22,391 bases of DNA from Chlorobiales bacterium (GCA_022360355.1 JAKSCY010000148.1:1-22391); one strand, 5' to 3'. Shown: positions 1-7,916, numbered from the stretch's first letter. Notes: generated by a model not told the origin, from the sequence alone. Numbers and translations: made by a program.

Positions 1-288
1 AGATAATAAATTTCAGTAGCCCTTCATGAAACCTTGTTGATCTGAGATGGTTTTTAGAAGAACCTCCTATCATGATATTTAGTTTCAGAAACAAAACCTC
101 TGTGACACCGTCCGCATCAGCATGTTTCTTTTAACGACAAGGCCTTTGTTACAATAGCCGCAGAACATTCACGGCATGTGATTTACCCGGTCATTAAAAT
201 GGAGAAATTGATTACCTTAACCGAGGAGGCTACAGCTTAAAGGCACCTCTATTTATTGCCATGAGTCCCGATTGCATCGGGATGCAGG
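1..288. other. Leader/intergenic region before the GH13 gene
   Basis: No convincing gene is seen here. A TACAAT hexamer at 150-155 could be a -10 box for the rightward gene, but no good -35 box stands 16-18 bases before it. An AGGAGG lies at 224-229 without a start codon at the right distance after it. A 13-codon reading frame (ATG at 199, TAA at 238-240) lies in the same frame as the downstream gene, and a second in-frame stop (TGA, 262-264) follows. The last 47 bases belong to the inverted-repeat segment described separately. Confidence 0.4.
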
Positions 289-365
289 GTGAACGGAGCG
301 CAGAAACCCTCTCCTATCCGCTTAACGAAGCAATTGAAGCGCGGAATAAATAAAATAGAGGTGCC
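242..365. repeat. 124-bp segment with 13-bp terminal inverted repeats and internal hairpin
   Basis: GGCACCTCTATTT at 242-254 is the exact reverse complement of 353-365. Inside it, TCCCGATTGCATCGGGA at 266-282 forms a perfect 7-bp stem with a 3-base loop. The segment spans the first possible start codon (GTG 289) of the GH13 gene. It may be a MITE-like or dispersed repeat, or a structured mRNA leader. No clear target-site duplication is seen: CTT occurs at 236-238 and at 366-368, which is only three bases. The inverted repeats are read directly from the sequence; the interpretation is inference. Confidence 0.55.
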
Positions 366-3300
366 CTTCGAGTCTGTTTTTCAGCAAAAACTCATATATA
401 GCAACTCAATGCCAGACCCAGTTCCTTCATCGATACTTTCACGCACTCCATTCCGCAAAGAGCATTTTTATATCACACGCGAAGCAAAAGAATCACTCGA
501 TATCACCGGAGCCGGGCTTCTTTCCGTCCCGCATGACAAGCGATCCTCGATCGAACAGGCAGAACGGCTGGCAAAACGTATAAACCTTCTTCTGAAACAA
601 AAAAATCGTCAGAAAGCCGAGATGGTCCTGCCTGCACAGCTTCACGGGATGAAAATGCTGCATTCGGTCCATCATCTTGTCATGTCTCGACTGGTTGCTG
701 CTCAAAATCCTGAAATGCTGGAGCAGGCAGCCTGCTCCATAGCAAAAGAGCTTACAGAGGGCGGTCTCAATACTTACATGGGGTCTTTTTTATCACTTTT
801 TCCTTCAGAAGAAATATTTCGGGGCACAAAAACCCAGGAAGTCTTTTTGTCCATGAGAGAGAATCGCGAAATGGTACTCGAAGAGTCCCTGATGGTTTGG
901 CTGCAGAACCAGAACCCCGCTCTGGACCAGTTCAGTTTTCTGCTGACCGATGAAGGCCTCAGGGAGAAAACATCTTACCAGACCGTTGTGCGGTCGCTCC
1001 TTGGATCACTCAAGGCACTTGGTCCCATAGGCCCGGACAATATCGATCCTGCCGAGCTGCTCACCAGACCGATCCGTCATGCACCCAACTCTGTTCTCGA
1101 GCAGTTGCGCTATATCAGAATGCACTGGGGGGCTCTCCTCGAGGGAACTCCTCTGCCGGAGATGCTCGATGACAGCATCGAACTTATCCAGGACGAAGAT
1201 ACATGGCTTTTCTTTGAAAAAACCGGACGGGAAAGCCATGCGAAACATGGAGGGGAATTTGAAAAGCAGGCACAGGCACCGTTTTTCGGCAACCTTGAAG
1301 ACGCACCGGAAAACTATTCGGTTGACTCGTCATGGATGCCCGAAGTCATCATGCTCGCCAAAAGCACTTTTGTATGGCTCGACCAGTTGAGCAAGACCTA
1401 TGAGCGACCTGTCAACCGTCTACAGGATATTCCCGACAAAGAACTCGACTGCATTGCCGAACGGGGTTTTACCTCACTCTGGCTTATCGGCCTCTGGGAA
1501 AGGAGCCCTGCTTCGAGAAAAATCAAGCAGTTGCAGGGAAATCCTGATGCCATATCCTCAGCATACGCACTCGACAGTTATGAGATCGCTGAGGAACTTG
1601 GCGGCCACGAAGGCTATCTGAGCCTCCGCCATCGCGCGATGCAGCGGGGCATACGGCTTGCGAGCGATATGGTGCCCAACCATACCGGTTTGGATTCAGA
1701 GCTGGTAAAAAATAAACCTGAATGGTTTGTCGGCACACAACAGCCACCGTTCCACTCCTATACCTACAACGGACCAAATCTCAGCAGCAACCCCCGGTAC
1801 GGTATTTTTATCGAGGACGGTTACTGGGACCGTTCCGATGCTGCAGTAACCTTCAAACGGATTGACTACCATACGGGAGACAGCAGGTATATCTATCATG
1901 GCAACGACGGCACAGCCATGCCCTGGAACGACACCGCCCAGTTGAATTTCCTCAGCGCGGAGGTCCGCGAAGCCGTTATCCGGCAGATCCTTCATGTGGC
2001 ACGGATGTTTCAGGTTATCCGCTTCGACGCGGCGATGGTTCTTGTAAAAAAACATATCCAGCGGCTATGGTATCCCCTGCCGGGCCACACAGCCGGCATA
2101 CCGTCGAGAAGTTCCAGCGCGATGAGCATGGATGATTTCAACAAGTTCATTCCGGAAGAGTTCTGGCGTGAAGTTGTCGACCGCATCCATGCAGAAGCAC
2201 CGGACACATTGCTGCTTGCCGAAGCGTTCTGGATGCTTGAAGGATACTTTGTCCGGACACTCGGTATGCATCGGGTGTATAACAGTGCCTTTATGCACAT
2301 GTTGAAAAAAGAGGACAATGCGGGCTATCGCTACCTGATCAAAAACACCCTGGAATTTGACGCCGGAATTCTGAAAAGGTATGTGAATTTCATGAACAAC
2401 CCCGACGAGGATACGGCGGTCGAACAGTTCGGCAAGGGAGACAAGTATTTCGGTGTGTGCGTGATGATGGCGACCATGCCTGGTCTGCCGATGTTCGGAC
2501 ACGGGCAGATTGAGGGATTCAGTGAAAAATACGGTATGGAGTATGCACGTGCATATCTTGACGAGCGCCCTGACGAGGATCTTATAAGAAGACACGAAAG
2601 GGAGGTATTCCCTCTTCTGAAAAAACGTTATCTCTTTGCGGATGTACAACACTTCTTCCTGTATGATGTGTATGCAGATGATGGCTCGGTGAATGAGAAT
2701 GTTTTCTGCTACTCCAACCGGTCAGGTGACGAACGAACATTGATAGCATACAACAACGCCTGGGAACAGGCTATGGGCCATGCAAACACTTCGGTTGGAT
2801 TTAAAACAGAAAACGGCATAGAACAACGTTCTCTGTGCGACGGCCTGGGACTGAGCCATAGTAACGACACCTTTGTAATTTTCCGGGACCATGTTTCGAA
2901 CACCGAATATATCCGGCCAGTGCGTGAACTCCGCGAGCAGGGGCTTCACTTTATCCTCGGCGGTTACCAGTACAATGTATTCCTTGACTTCAGGGAAGTC
3001 AGTCCTTCCAGACTGATGCCCTATGACCGTTTGTGCCGCGACCTGAACGGCACAGGTTTGCCGTCGATCGATACGGCTGTTCTTGAAATGAGCCTCGCAC
3101 CGATGCATGACAGAGTCACCCGTTTCTGTTCTCAGTCCAATCTTGACCTGCTGCTCGACGAAACATCGAGTGATGCACACCGGCGGAAGCTGCTGGAAAA
3201 ATCGCTGTCCGACCTGCTGCAACAGGTCGCCGGGGAATACGGAGTGCTGACAGAACAGGAGATAACCATATCCGATCATCTTGCAAAAGAGGCCTGTACC

Positions 3301-3939
3301 CGTTTCGAACGGGCTGCTGTACTGGCAACCATGCTTGCAGACATGAACGAGGCGGCTGAGCTGCGCAACACTCTCGGCATCGGCGATCCACAGCACACCA
3401 GCTTCAGCCATCTGGCCCTGGTATGGACCACCATAGAGTCACTGGAACAGCTTCTTCAGGAAAACAGCATGCTGAAAGAGGGAATACTCGACGACCTGCT
3501 GCTTGCCAAACCGCTGACCGGAGTGTTACGGAAAAACAACAGACTGCAGAACCTGCCCGTTGAACAGTTGACCGATCTTTTCGGTTGTTTGCTTTCATTG
3601 AAAATGCCCGTTGCGACGGTGATGCGTCCTGAAAAATACCTGGCAGACCAGCTTGGCAGGCTTCTGGAAAAAAATGGCATGGCACACGCAGAGATATTTC
3701 TTTCGGTACAGGAGCAGTATAACAAGCGCTGGTTCAAAGAATCACGCTTTGCCATGACCGCTTCCTGGCTGTGCGCTGTTACCCTGATGCACACCTGGCC
3801 CGAGCAGAAGAAAAAGTCGAAACCCTTTGGGAAAAAAGTGCTTGGCGAATGGATCGACGCACTGAAACATATCCGTGAAGATGCTTTCATAGCAGGATAT
3901 GAAACCGAGACGTTTTTGAAAAACGTAAGGAATCAATGA
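289..3939 (+). CDS. Large GH13 (alpha-amylase superfamily) protein
   Basis: A 1216-residue alpha-amylase superfamily protein, probably acting on alpha-glucan such as glycogen. All four GH13 regions are visible: DMVPNH at 460-465 (region I), RFDAA at 578-582 with the nucleophile D580 (II), LLLAEAF with the acid/base E645 (III), and NNPDE at 703-707 with D706 (IV). Region IV reads NPD where classical amylases have NHD. About 350 residues before the barrel and over 300 after it match no domain I can name; both look largely helical. No signal peptide is seen, so it is probably cytoplasmic. The GTG at 289 is the earliest possible start because TGA at 262-264 is in frame, but it has no clear ribosome site and lies inside an inverted repeat. 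GTG 361 (codon 25) and ATG 409 (codon 41) are alternatives. The GH13 membership is firm; substrate and reaction are not known. Confidence 0.85.
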   Translation: MNGAQKPSPIRLTKQLKRGINKIEVPFESVFQQKLIYSNSMPDPVPSSILSRTPFRKEHFYITREAKESLDITGAGLLSVPHDKRSSIEQAERLAKRINLLLKQKNRQKAEMVLPAQLHGMKMLHSVHHLVMSRLVAAQNPEMLEQAACSIAKELTEGGLNTYMGSFLSLFPSEEIFRGTKTQEVFLSMRENREMVLEESLMVWLQNQNPALDQFSFLLTDEGLREKTSYQTVVRSLLGSLKALGPIGPDNIDPAELLTRPIRHAPNSVLEQLRYIRMHWGALLEGTPLPEMLDDSIELIQDEDTWLFFEKTGRESHAKHGGEFEKQAQAPFFGNLEDAPENYSVDSSWMPEVIMLAKSTFVWLDQLSKTYERPVNRLQDIPDKELDCIAERGFTSLWLIGLWERSPASRKIKQLQGNPDAISSAYALDSYEIAEELGGHEGYLSLRHRAMQRGIRLASDMVPNHTGLDSELVKNKPEWFVGTQQPPFHSYTYNGPNLSSNPRYGIFIEDGYWDRSDAAVTFKRIDYHTGDSRYIYHGNDGTAMPWNDTAQLNFLSAEVREAVIRQILHVARMFQVIRFDAAMVLVKKHIQRLWYPLPGHTAGIPSRSSSAMSMDDFNKFIPEEFWREVVDRIHAEAPDTLLLAEAFWMLEGYFVRTLGMHRVYNSAFMHMLKKEDNAGYRYLIKNTLEFDAGILKRYVNFMNNPDEDTAVEQFGKGDKYFGVCVMMATMPGLPMFGHGQIEGFSEKYGMEYARAYLDERPDEDLIRRHEREVFPLLKKRYLFADVQHFFLYDVYADDGSVNENVFCYSNRSGDERTLIAYNNAWEQAMGHANTSVGFKTENGIEQRSLCDGLGLSHSNDTFVIFRDHVSNTEYIRPVRELREQGLHFILGGYQYNVFLDFREVSPSRLMPYDRLCRDLNGTGLPSIDTAVLEMSLAPMHDRVTRFCSQSNLDLLLDETSSDAHRRKLLEKSLSDLLQQVAGEYGVLTEQEITISDHLAKEACTRFERAAVLATMLADMNEAAELRNTLGIGDPQHTSFSHLALVWTTIESLEQLLQENSMLKEGILDDLLLAKPLTGVLRKNNRLQNLPVEQLTDLFGCLLSLKMPVATVMRPEKYLADQLGRLLEKNGMAHAEIFLSVQEQYNKRWFKESRFAMTASWLCAVTLMHTWPEQKKKSKPFGKKVLGEWIDALKHIREDAFIAGYETETFLKNVRNQ

Positions 3940-3971
3940 GCACTCGGCGGGGAGACAAAAGAAAAAAAAGC

Positions 3972-4000
3972 AAAAACGCCCGGCAACCCCAGGCGTTTTT
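3972..4000. terminator. Bidirectional intrinsic terminator
   Basis: AAAAACGCC (3972-3980) pairs perfectly with GGCGTTTTT (3992-4000) across an 11-base loop. The A and T runs give a U tract on either strand. It sits between the convergent GH13 gene and petB, so it probably ends both transcripts. Confidence 0.85.
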
Positions 4001-4023
4001 CATCTGTAAACAAAATGGGCTTC

Positions 4024-5313
4024 CTACCAACCGTAGTCCAGATAAACCCTGTACGTTCCGATAAGCATGAAAGCAAGCACAAGGAGTCCCAGGAGGGTAA
4101 AAAGCGGGCTCCTCTCTTCTCTCGACGCCTGTTTGTCCATGAAAGGGACAAGTATCCAGACAAGTGCACCGATTGTGAAAATAACAATGGCAAGCAGTTC
4201 GCCACCTTCGAATTTCAGATCCTTGAGAAGCTGGAACTGTGCCCAGAAGTACCATTCCGGTTTTATACCATCAGGAGCCGCAGCAAGCGGATCTGCCTTG
4301 ACACCGATTTCCCAGGGGAACATGACTGCAAGATAGATCAGCAGACCAAAACCGATCAGCCAGCCGATGCCGTCTTTAGCAAGGAAGTTCGGGAAAAACT
4401 TTTCGTAACCTTTGACCAATCCGGCCTCCTTGTAACCGATCGGCACTGAAGCACCCAGAACCTGAACGAGCATGAGATGCGCAGAAAGCACAAGCATGAC
4501 AAGTCCCGGCAACAACACGACATGCATGGCAAACATACGGGTAAGTGTCTCGCCTCCGACTTCCTCACCACCGCGAAGCAGTTTCACAATGAACTCTCCG
4601 CCCGGTGCAACTTTAGGCACTTCGGTACCGATCTGTGTAGCGAAGTATGCAAGCTCGTTCCAGGGAAGCAAATAACCGGTGAATCCGAAACCAAGCGTCA
4701 ATACAAGAAGCACGAAACCGCTGACCCACATGAGTTCGCGCGGCTTACGGTATGCTTTCATGAAGAAGGTGCTGAACATGTGGATAAATGCCATGAGAAC
4801 CATCAGGTTGGCCGACCATGCGTGTATCTGGCGAATAAGCCAGCCAAAAGGCACTTCGGTCTGTATGTACACGAAACGTGCAAATGCTTCTGCTTCAGTC
4901 GGTCTGTAGTAGAGAAGAAGAAGCAGCCCGGTAATGATCTGAATGGCAAAGAAAAACAGCGTCAGACCGCCAAAGTAATACCAGAAAGAAAGACGGTGCT
5001 GCGGCACTTCTTTTTTCTTCATGTAATCGATAACCGGAACCAGCACATTGAAACGTTCCTGAAACCAGCTTCCGACAGCGCCTGTTTTGCTGTCTTTGAA
5101 TGGATCTGCTTCAGCACGCACTTCAGCGGGCTTGTAAACCCCTTTTTTAACAGAACTTTCTTTTGCCGGCACGGGCTTTGCCGGCGCACCGGATTTGGCG
5201 GCAGACGGTTTCGCCTTGCCTGGAGCTGAGGATTTGGCAGCCGGCGGTTTTGGCTTTCCTGCGGACGACGGTTTCGATGCCGCCGCTTGTTTATTGTTGT
5301 TTTCTTCAGCCAT
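4024..5313 (-). CDS. petB: Cytochrome b subunit of the Rieske/cytochrome b complex
   Basis: A 429-residue membrane protein, the quinol-oxidising cytochrome b that carries hemes bL and bH. Four heme-ligand histidines are visible: H164 and H178 in one helix (13 residues between), H264 and H279 in another (14 between, the b6-type spacing). A PEWY motif stands at 352-355 at the quinol-oxidation site. The b6-like and subunit IV-like parts are in one chain. The first 65 or so residues are a Lys/Ala/Pro/Ser-rich low-complexity tail before the first amphipathic segment. The ATG is preceded by GGGAG eight bases upstream. The gene follows petC by 35 bases and ends at the bidirectional terminator, so the two form an operon. 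No cytochrome c1 or f gene is adjacent, as is known for green sulfur bacteria. Confidence 0.96.
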   Translation of the reverse strand: MAEENNNKQAAASKPSSAGKPKPPAAKSSAPGKAKPSAAKSGAPAKPVPAKESSVKKGVYKPAEVRAEADPFKDSKTGAVGSWFQERFNVLVPVIDYMKKKEVPQHRLSFWYYFGGLTLFFFAIQIITGLLLLLYYRPTEAEAFARFVYIQTEVPFGWLIRQIHAWSANLMVLMAFIHMFSTFFMKAYRKPRELMWVSGFVLLVLTLGFGFTGYLLPWNELAYFATQIGTEVPKVAPGGEFIVKLLRGGEEVGGETLTRMFAMHVVLLPGLVMLVLSAHLMLVQVLGASVPIGYKEAGLVKGYEKFFPNFLAKDGIGWLIGFGLLIYLAVMFPWEIGVKADPLAAAPDGIKPEWYFWAQFQLLKDLKFEGGELLAIVIFTIGALVWILVPFMDKQASREERSPLFTLLGLLVLAFMLIGTYRVYLDYGW

Positions 5314-5348
5314 ATTTCTTGACTCCCTTGTTATTCAAGTAGTTTAAA

Positions 5349-5897
5349 TTACGCTTTTGAAATTACCAGATTGTCACCATCCACCCTGACGTTGTAAGGA
5401 GCCAAAGGCAAAGGCTGAGGACCGGAAATGATCTTGCCGTTGTCTTCGTATCTGGCACCGTGACATGCACAGTAAATAATATCTTCATCGGCTTTCCACT
5501 GAACAAGGCAGCCAAGGTGGGTACAGACAGCGCTGACCGCGCTGAGCTTTCCGCCGTTGTTGACAACGATGACCTTGTCTTTGTTGAATTGAAAAATTTT
5601 ACCACTGTCTGGAGGAACCTCTGAAGCTTTGCCAACGACTATCTCGTCCTGCTCTTTCACTTCTTCCTCGGCAGGCGGGATAATATATTTAACCACCGGA
5701 TAAAGCGCACCTGCTGCCACAACAGCTCCAACCCCTCCTACAGCCTTGCCGAGGAAGTTGCGGCGCTCAAAATCGACACCCTCAAGGGATGCTCCCCTTG
5801 TTTTGCCTCCGGGAACAGACCCGGAAGAGTGGCCGGCAGTACCTCCCTGAAGCGTATCCAGTCTTTCAGGGCTTTTGAAATTACTGTTTTGTGCCAT
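5349..5897 (-). CDS. petC: Rieske iron-sulfur protein
   Basis: A 182-residue Rieske [2Fe-2S] protein that takes electrons from menaquinol at cytochrome b. Box 1 is CTHLGC (125-130) and box 2 is CACHGA (143-148), giving ligands C125, H127, C143 and H146 and the disulfide pair C130/C145. Box 2 differs from the usual CPCHGS: Pro is Ala, and the Ser that hydrogen-bonds the cluster is Ala148, while the Tyr two residues on (Y150) is kept. Loss of that Ser fits a low-potential, menaquinol-type protein. The N-terminus has a twin-arginine motif (ERRNFLG, 44-50) before one hydrophobic anchor (about 51-74), so Tat export is likely. AAGGAG stands about ten bases before the ATG. It is first in the pair with petB and follows crtC by 173 bases. 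Confidence 0.96.
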   Translation of the reverse strand: MAQNSNFKSPERLDTLQGGTAGHSSGSVPGGKTRGASLEGVDFERRNFLGKAVGGVGAVVAAGALYPVVKYIIPPAEEEVKEQDEIVVGKASEVPPDSGKIFQFNKDKVIVVNNGGKLSAVSAVCTHLGCLVQWKADEDIIYCACHGARYEDNGKIISGPQPLPLAPYNVRVDGDNLVISKA

Positions 5898-5991
5898 TAC
5901 TATCTATCTCCTTTTTTATGACTTGCAGGTCCTCCGAGACAAGCATTTTCAGAGTCAACCCTTGTATTAGCGTGCAAACATTCTGCGCCTT

Positions 5992-6007
5992 CTCCGGCAG
6001 GCCGGAG
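5992..6007. repeat. Inverted repeat in the petC upstream region
   Basis: CTCCGGC (5992-5998) and GCCGGAG (6001-6007) form a perfect palindrome with a 2-base centre, in the 173-base gap between crtC and petC. No T run follows on the minus strand, so a terminator is unlikely. It could be an operator or an RNA hairpin in the petC leader. Function unknown. Confidence 0.45.
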
Positions 6008-6070
6008 CTGTCCTGTGCCTTTGGCTGCGGAGTAAGGTGCCCCGCAGGCGAGGTCGAATTTAAAAATTTT

Positions 6071-7201
6071 TCAGCGTTTAAACCAGTGCAAACAGGTTTT
6101 CACAAAATTATACCTGTCGTACATTTCCGACTTCGTCCCGTACCGCCAAATCCTGCAACGGGTAAAAAATCTCAGTACCGGGAGCTTCAAACGTCCTGGA
6201 CTGAGAAATTCCGAGATTCCCCTGAGATCGGCATGTTCCCGACCATCTTTGTGAAACCCGATATTCGAGCTGTATCGCAGGTAAAACGGGCCTGAATCAA
6301 GAACCTGTTTCTGCTGAATATCAACACGAAAATCATTTCTTGAAAAACTCAGAATCCGGCTGTGAACCGGGGCAAACAGGCCGCGCCGCAAGCCCGATGC
6401 CCGAATCTGAAGCCCTTCATGCACCATAAGTTCCCTGCTGTTGTTATCATGCAGCATACAGAGTGCAAGCGGCCTGTAACCGGAGTTTCTGAAAAAAATC
6501 ATATAGTAGACAAGATCATATTTGTCGGAAAATGCACGCCCCCAGTACCACGTGTCGATGTACTCATGCACAGGCATTGCGCCAAGATTGTGGTCATGAT
6601 ACCCCCTCGCACATAAATCGAGCGTACGGCTCTTTTTTTTCAGCGTATCTTCAACAGTCACCAAACCCGAGACATCCGCCCTGGGAAGAGTAAGCAACCA
6701 TTCATGACGCGGCACCTTTCCGTGATTGTTATTGTCGCATTTCCTGTAGGCATAGCGATGTCTGACATTAAACAGCAGCCGGGCGGTAATCCTCTGACGA
6801 CGTGCCGGATAATCAAACGCTATGTCGAGGACATAAGACTGCTGCTGCCGGTCGTAATAGAAGCGGTTTTTCTCAAAACGTACATCTATATCACTACCGG
6901 TACTTTCAAACAGCGATGAGGGACCTTCCTTGATGAAGTTGACGGTTTCGCGGCCGTTTTCATAAAGTTGAAAGCTGAACCCTGAGTAATCGAGCGCTTT
7001 CGGCGGATTGAAGCCCTTTTTTCGCCTCCAGTCCAGATAGTGCTCCATGTAGTAGGGGGAAAATGCAAATCCGGCAAACCAGATACAGACAAGCGACAAA
7101 CCCTGCTCCTCATCTTCGGCATCGAAATACCACCACTCATAGGAACCGGGCTCCTGAAGATTATGCCAGATATCCCGATCTAATTCTGTGGAAATATTCA
7201 T
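6071..7201 (-). CDS. crtC: Carotenoid 1,2-hydratase (CrtC family)
   Basis: With the start chosen here the protein has 376 residues. It resembles CrtC, which adds water to the 1,2 double bond of a psi end group; in green sulfur bacteria this gives hydroxychlorobactene-type pigments. Family marks are SYEWWYFDA (20-28) near the N-terminus, GYHDHNLG (200-207) and WYWGRAFSD (218-226). The open frame extends upstream to 7399, but that part runs into the tRNA-Phe gene, so ATG 7201 (SYEWWYF some 20 residues later) is the sensible start. No strong ribosome site precedes it. The frame could also begin at a GTG about 50 bases upstream. It lies between tRNA-Phe and petC, all on the same strand. Confidence 0.85.
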   Translation of the reverse strand: MNISTELDRDIWHNLQEPGSYEWWYFDAEDEEQGLSLVCIWFAGFAFSPYYMEHYLDWRRKKGFNPPKALDYSGFSFQLYENGRETVNFIKEGPSSLFESTGSDIDVRFEKNRFYYDRQQQSYVLDIAFDYPARRQRITARLLFNVRHRYAYRKCDNNNHGKVPRHEWLLTLPRADVSGLVTVEDTLKKKSRTLDLCARGYHDHNLGAMPVHEYIDTWYWGRAFSDKYDLVYYMIFFRNSGYRPLALCMLHDNNSRELMVHEGLQIRASGLRRGLFAPVHSRILSFSRNDFRVDIQQKQVLDSGPFYLRYSSNIGFHKDGREHADLRGISEFLSPGRLKLPVLRFFTRCRIWRYGTKSEMYDRYNFVKTCLHWFKR

Positions 7202-7364
7202 GCCTGAGTTGAGCGTTTCAAATTGCGGTGGCTGCTTGATCAACGCTACCACTTTGAATGAAAACGTCCTGCCTGTTCTGCCTGTATGGTGTTGTAGGCG
7301 GGAAAATAAGGAAGAAATGAGAAAGCTGCACGATATCAGCAGAGGGGTTTCCGTCGAAATTGCC

Positions 7365-7440
7365 TGGTGGACAGAGAGGGAATCGAACCCCCGACACAAG
7401 GATTTTCAGTCCTTTGCTCTACCAACTGAGCTATCTGTCC
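7365..7440 (-). tRNA. tRNA-Phe (GAA), CCA encoded
   Basis: The minus strand folds as a full cloverleaf. The 7-bp acceptor GGACAGA pairs with TCTGTCC, the D stem is GCTC/GAGC, the anticodon stem is AAGGA/TCCTT with loop CTGAAAA (anticodon GAA), and the T loop is TTCGATT. The discriminator is A (7368) and the 3' CCA is encoded (7365-7367). Confidence 0.97.
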
Positions 7441-7456
7441 TTAAAACGTGACTGCA

Positions 7457-7484
7457 AATATAAGGATAGAGATGAATTATGCAA
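7457..7484 (-). promoter_or_regulatory. Probable sigma-70 type promoter of tRNA-Phe
   Basis: On the minus strand TTGCAT (7484-7479) and TATATT (7462-7457) are separated by 16 bases. Transcription would start a few bases before the tRNA 5' end at 7440. Pattern match only. Confidence 0.45.
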
Positions 7485-7556
7485 AAAGAAAAATCCTTGC
7501 GTCTTTCGAAAACATGCGACGTGTTTTATCCTACACCGATATTCAGGAAAAAGCAT

Positions 7557-7581
7557 AAAAAAAACAGCCTCTCTCAAGAAG
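7557..7581 (-). terminator. Weak intrinsic terminator after the precursor peptide gene
   Basis: On the minus strand CTTCT (7581-7577) pairs with AGAGG (7572-7568, one G-U pair) across a TGAG loop, followed three bases later by eight Ts (7564-7557). It lies 33 bases after the precursor stop codon and before the tRNA promoter. The stem is short, so the call is moderate. Confidence 0.4.
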
Positions 7582-7613
7582 AAAGTAATAATGGGGGGGA
7601 TTTTTTGCGGCGA

Positions 7614-7796
7614 TTAAGACATCTTGCCTACAGGAACCACATTGGGGCGTCTACGCCTTCCGCGCATCATGTTGCGGCGCATTCGCCTTCTCCCGCAGGA
7701 AAGCAGGCGCTCCTCAATACGGACCGACACTACCTGAAGCTCCGGAGACTGATAAGGAAGCTTTTGTCCGTTGTTTTTCATGTTTTGCTGTGCCAT
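7614..7796 (-). CDS. Putative RiPP precursor peptide with Arg/Met-rich core
   Basis: A 60-residue peptide. The first half looks like a leader: Y15, P18 and L20 (YQSPEL, 15-20) match the YxxPxL motif that PqqD/B1-type proteins bind in lasso precursors, followed by an acidic stretch (IEER) and LLSCG (31-35). From residue 36 the peptide changes to RRRMRRNMMRGRRRR (36-50), then PNVVPVGKMS (51-60). Residues 36-60 hold ten Arg and four Met, with no Cys, acidic or aromatic residue. The only Cys is C34, at the probable leader/core border. The last residue is Ser. No good ribosome site precedes the ATG. It lies 120 bases after the nucleotidyltransferase gene, with its own candidate promoter and terminator. 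The cleavage site, modified residues and activity are unknown. It could instead be a small basic nucleic-acid-binding protein, but the leader motif and neighbours argue against that. Confidence 0.75.
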   Translation of the reverse strand: MAQQNMKNNGQKLPYQSPELQVVSVRIEERLLSCGRRRMRRNMMRGRRRRPNVVPVGKMS

Positions 7797-7848
7797 ATGA
7801 ACATGCTTTAAAAGATCGAAGAAACGATTACCGATATATAACTAACTT

Positions 7849-7878
7849 AATGTAAAAAAGATACCCATTATCATGCAA
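7849..7878 (-). promoter_or_regulatory. Candidate promoter of the precursor peptide gene
   Basis: On the minus strand TTGCAT (7878-7873) and TACATT (7854-7849) are 18 bases apart in an AT-rich gap, ending about 50 bases before the precursor ATG. With the hairpin just upstream it would allow separate, higher expression of the precursor. Pattern match only. Confidence 0.35.
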
Positions 7879-7888
7879 GCATAACCAC

Positions 7889-7913
7889 AAAAAAAACACA
7901 CCGTTCTCAACGG
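7889..7913 (-). terminator. Possible intrinsic terminator after the nucleotidyltransferase
   Basis: On the minus strand CCGTT (7913-7909) and AACGG (7905-7901) form a 5-bp stem with a GAG loop, then four bases, then eight Ts (7896-7889). It begins three bases after the nucleotidyltransferase stop. The short stem and the 4-base spacer suggest partial termination at most. Confidence 0.45.
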
Positions 7914-7916
7914 CCG

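Noticed and set aside
62..68. AGGAGG on the minus strand near the left edge
   Set aside because: No start codon follows at 5-12 bases on that strand.
199..240. 13-codon leader peptide before the GH13 gene
   Set aside because: No ribosome site and no run of regulatory codons; in-frame position with the gene is probably chance.
4477..5229. 250-residue frame opposite petB
   Set aside because: Antisense shadow of a clear cytochrome b; composition mirrors the Lys/Ala/Pro tail and membrane helices.
7202..7399. Upstream extension of the crtC reading frame
   Set aside because: It overlaps the 3' part of tRNA-Phe, and the extra 66 residues have no CrtC character; ATG 7201 is a better start.
7365..7440. 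tRNA-Phe as attachment site of an integrated element carrying the RiPP locus
   Set aside because: The locus lies on the 5' side of the tRNA, there is no integrase gene, and I saw no partial copy of the tRNA 3' end in the window.
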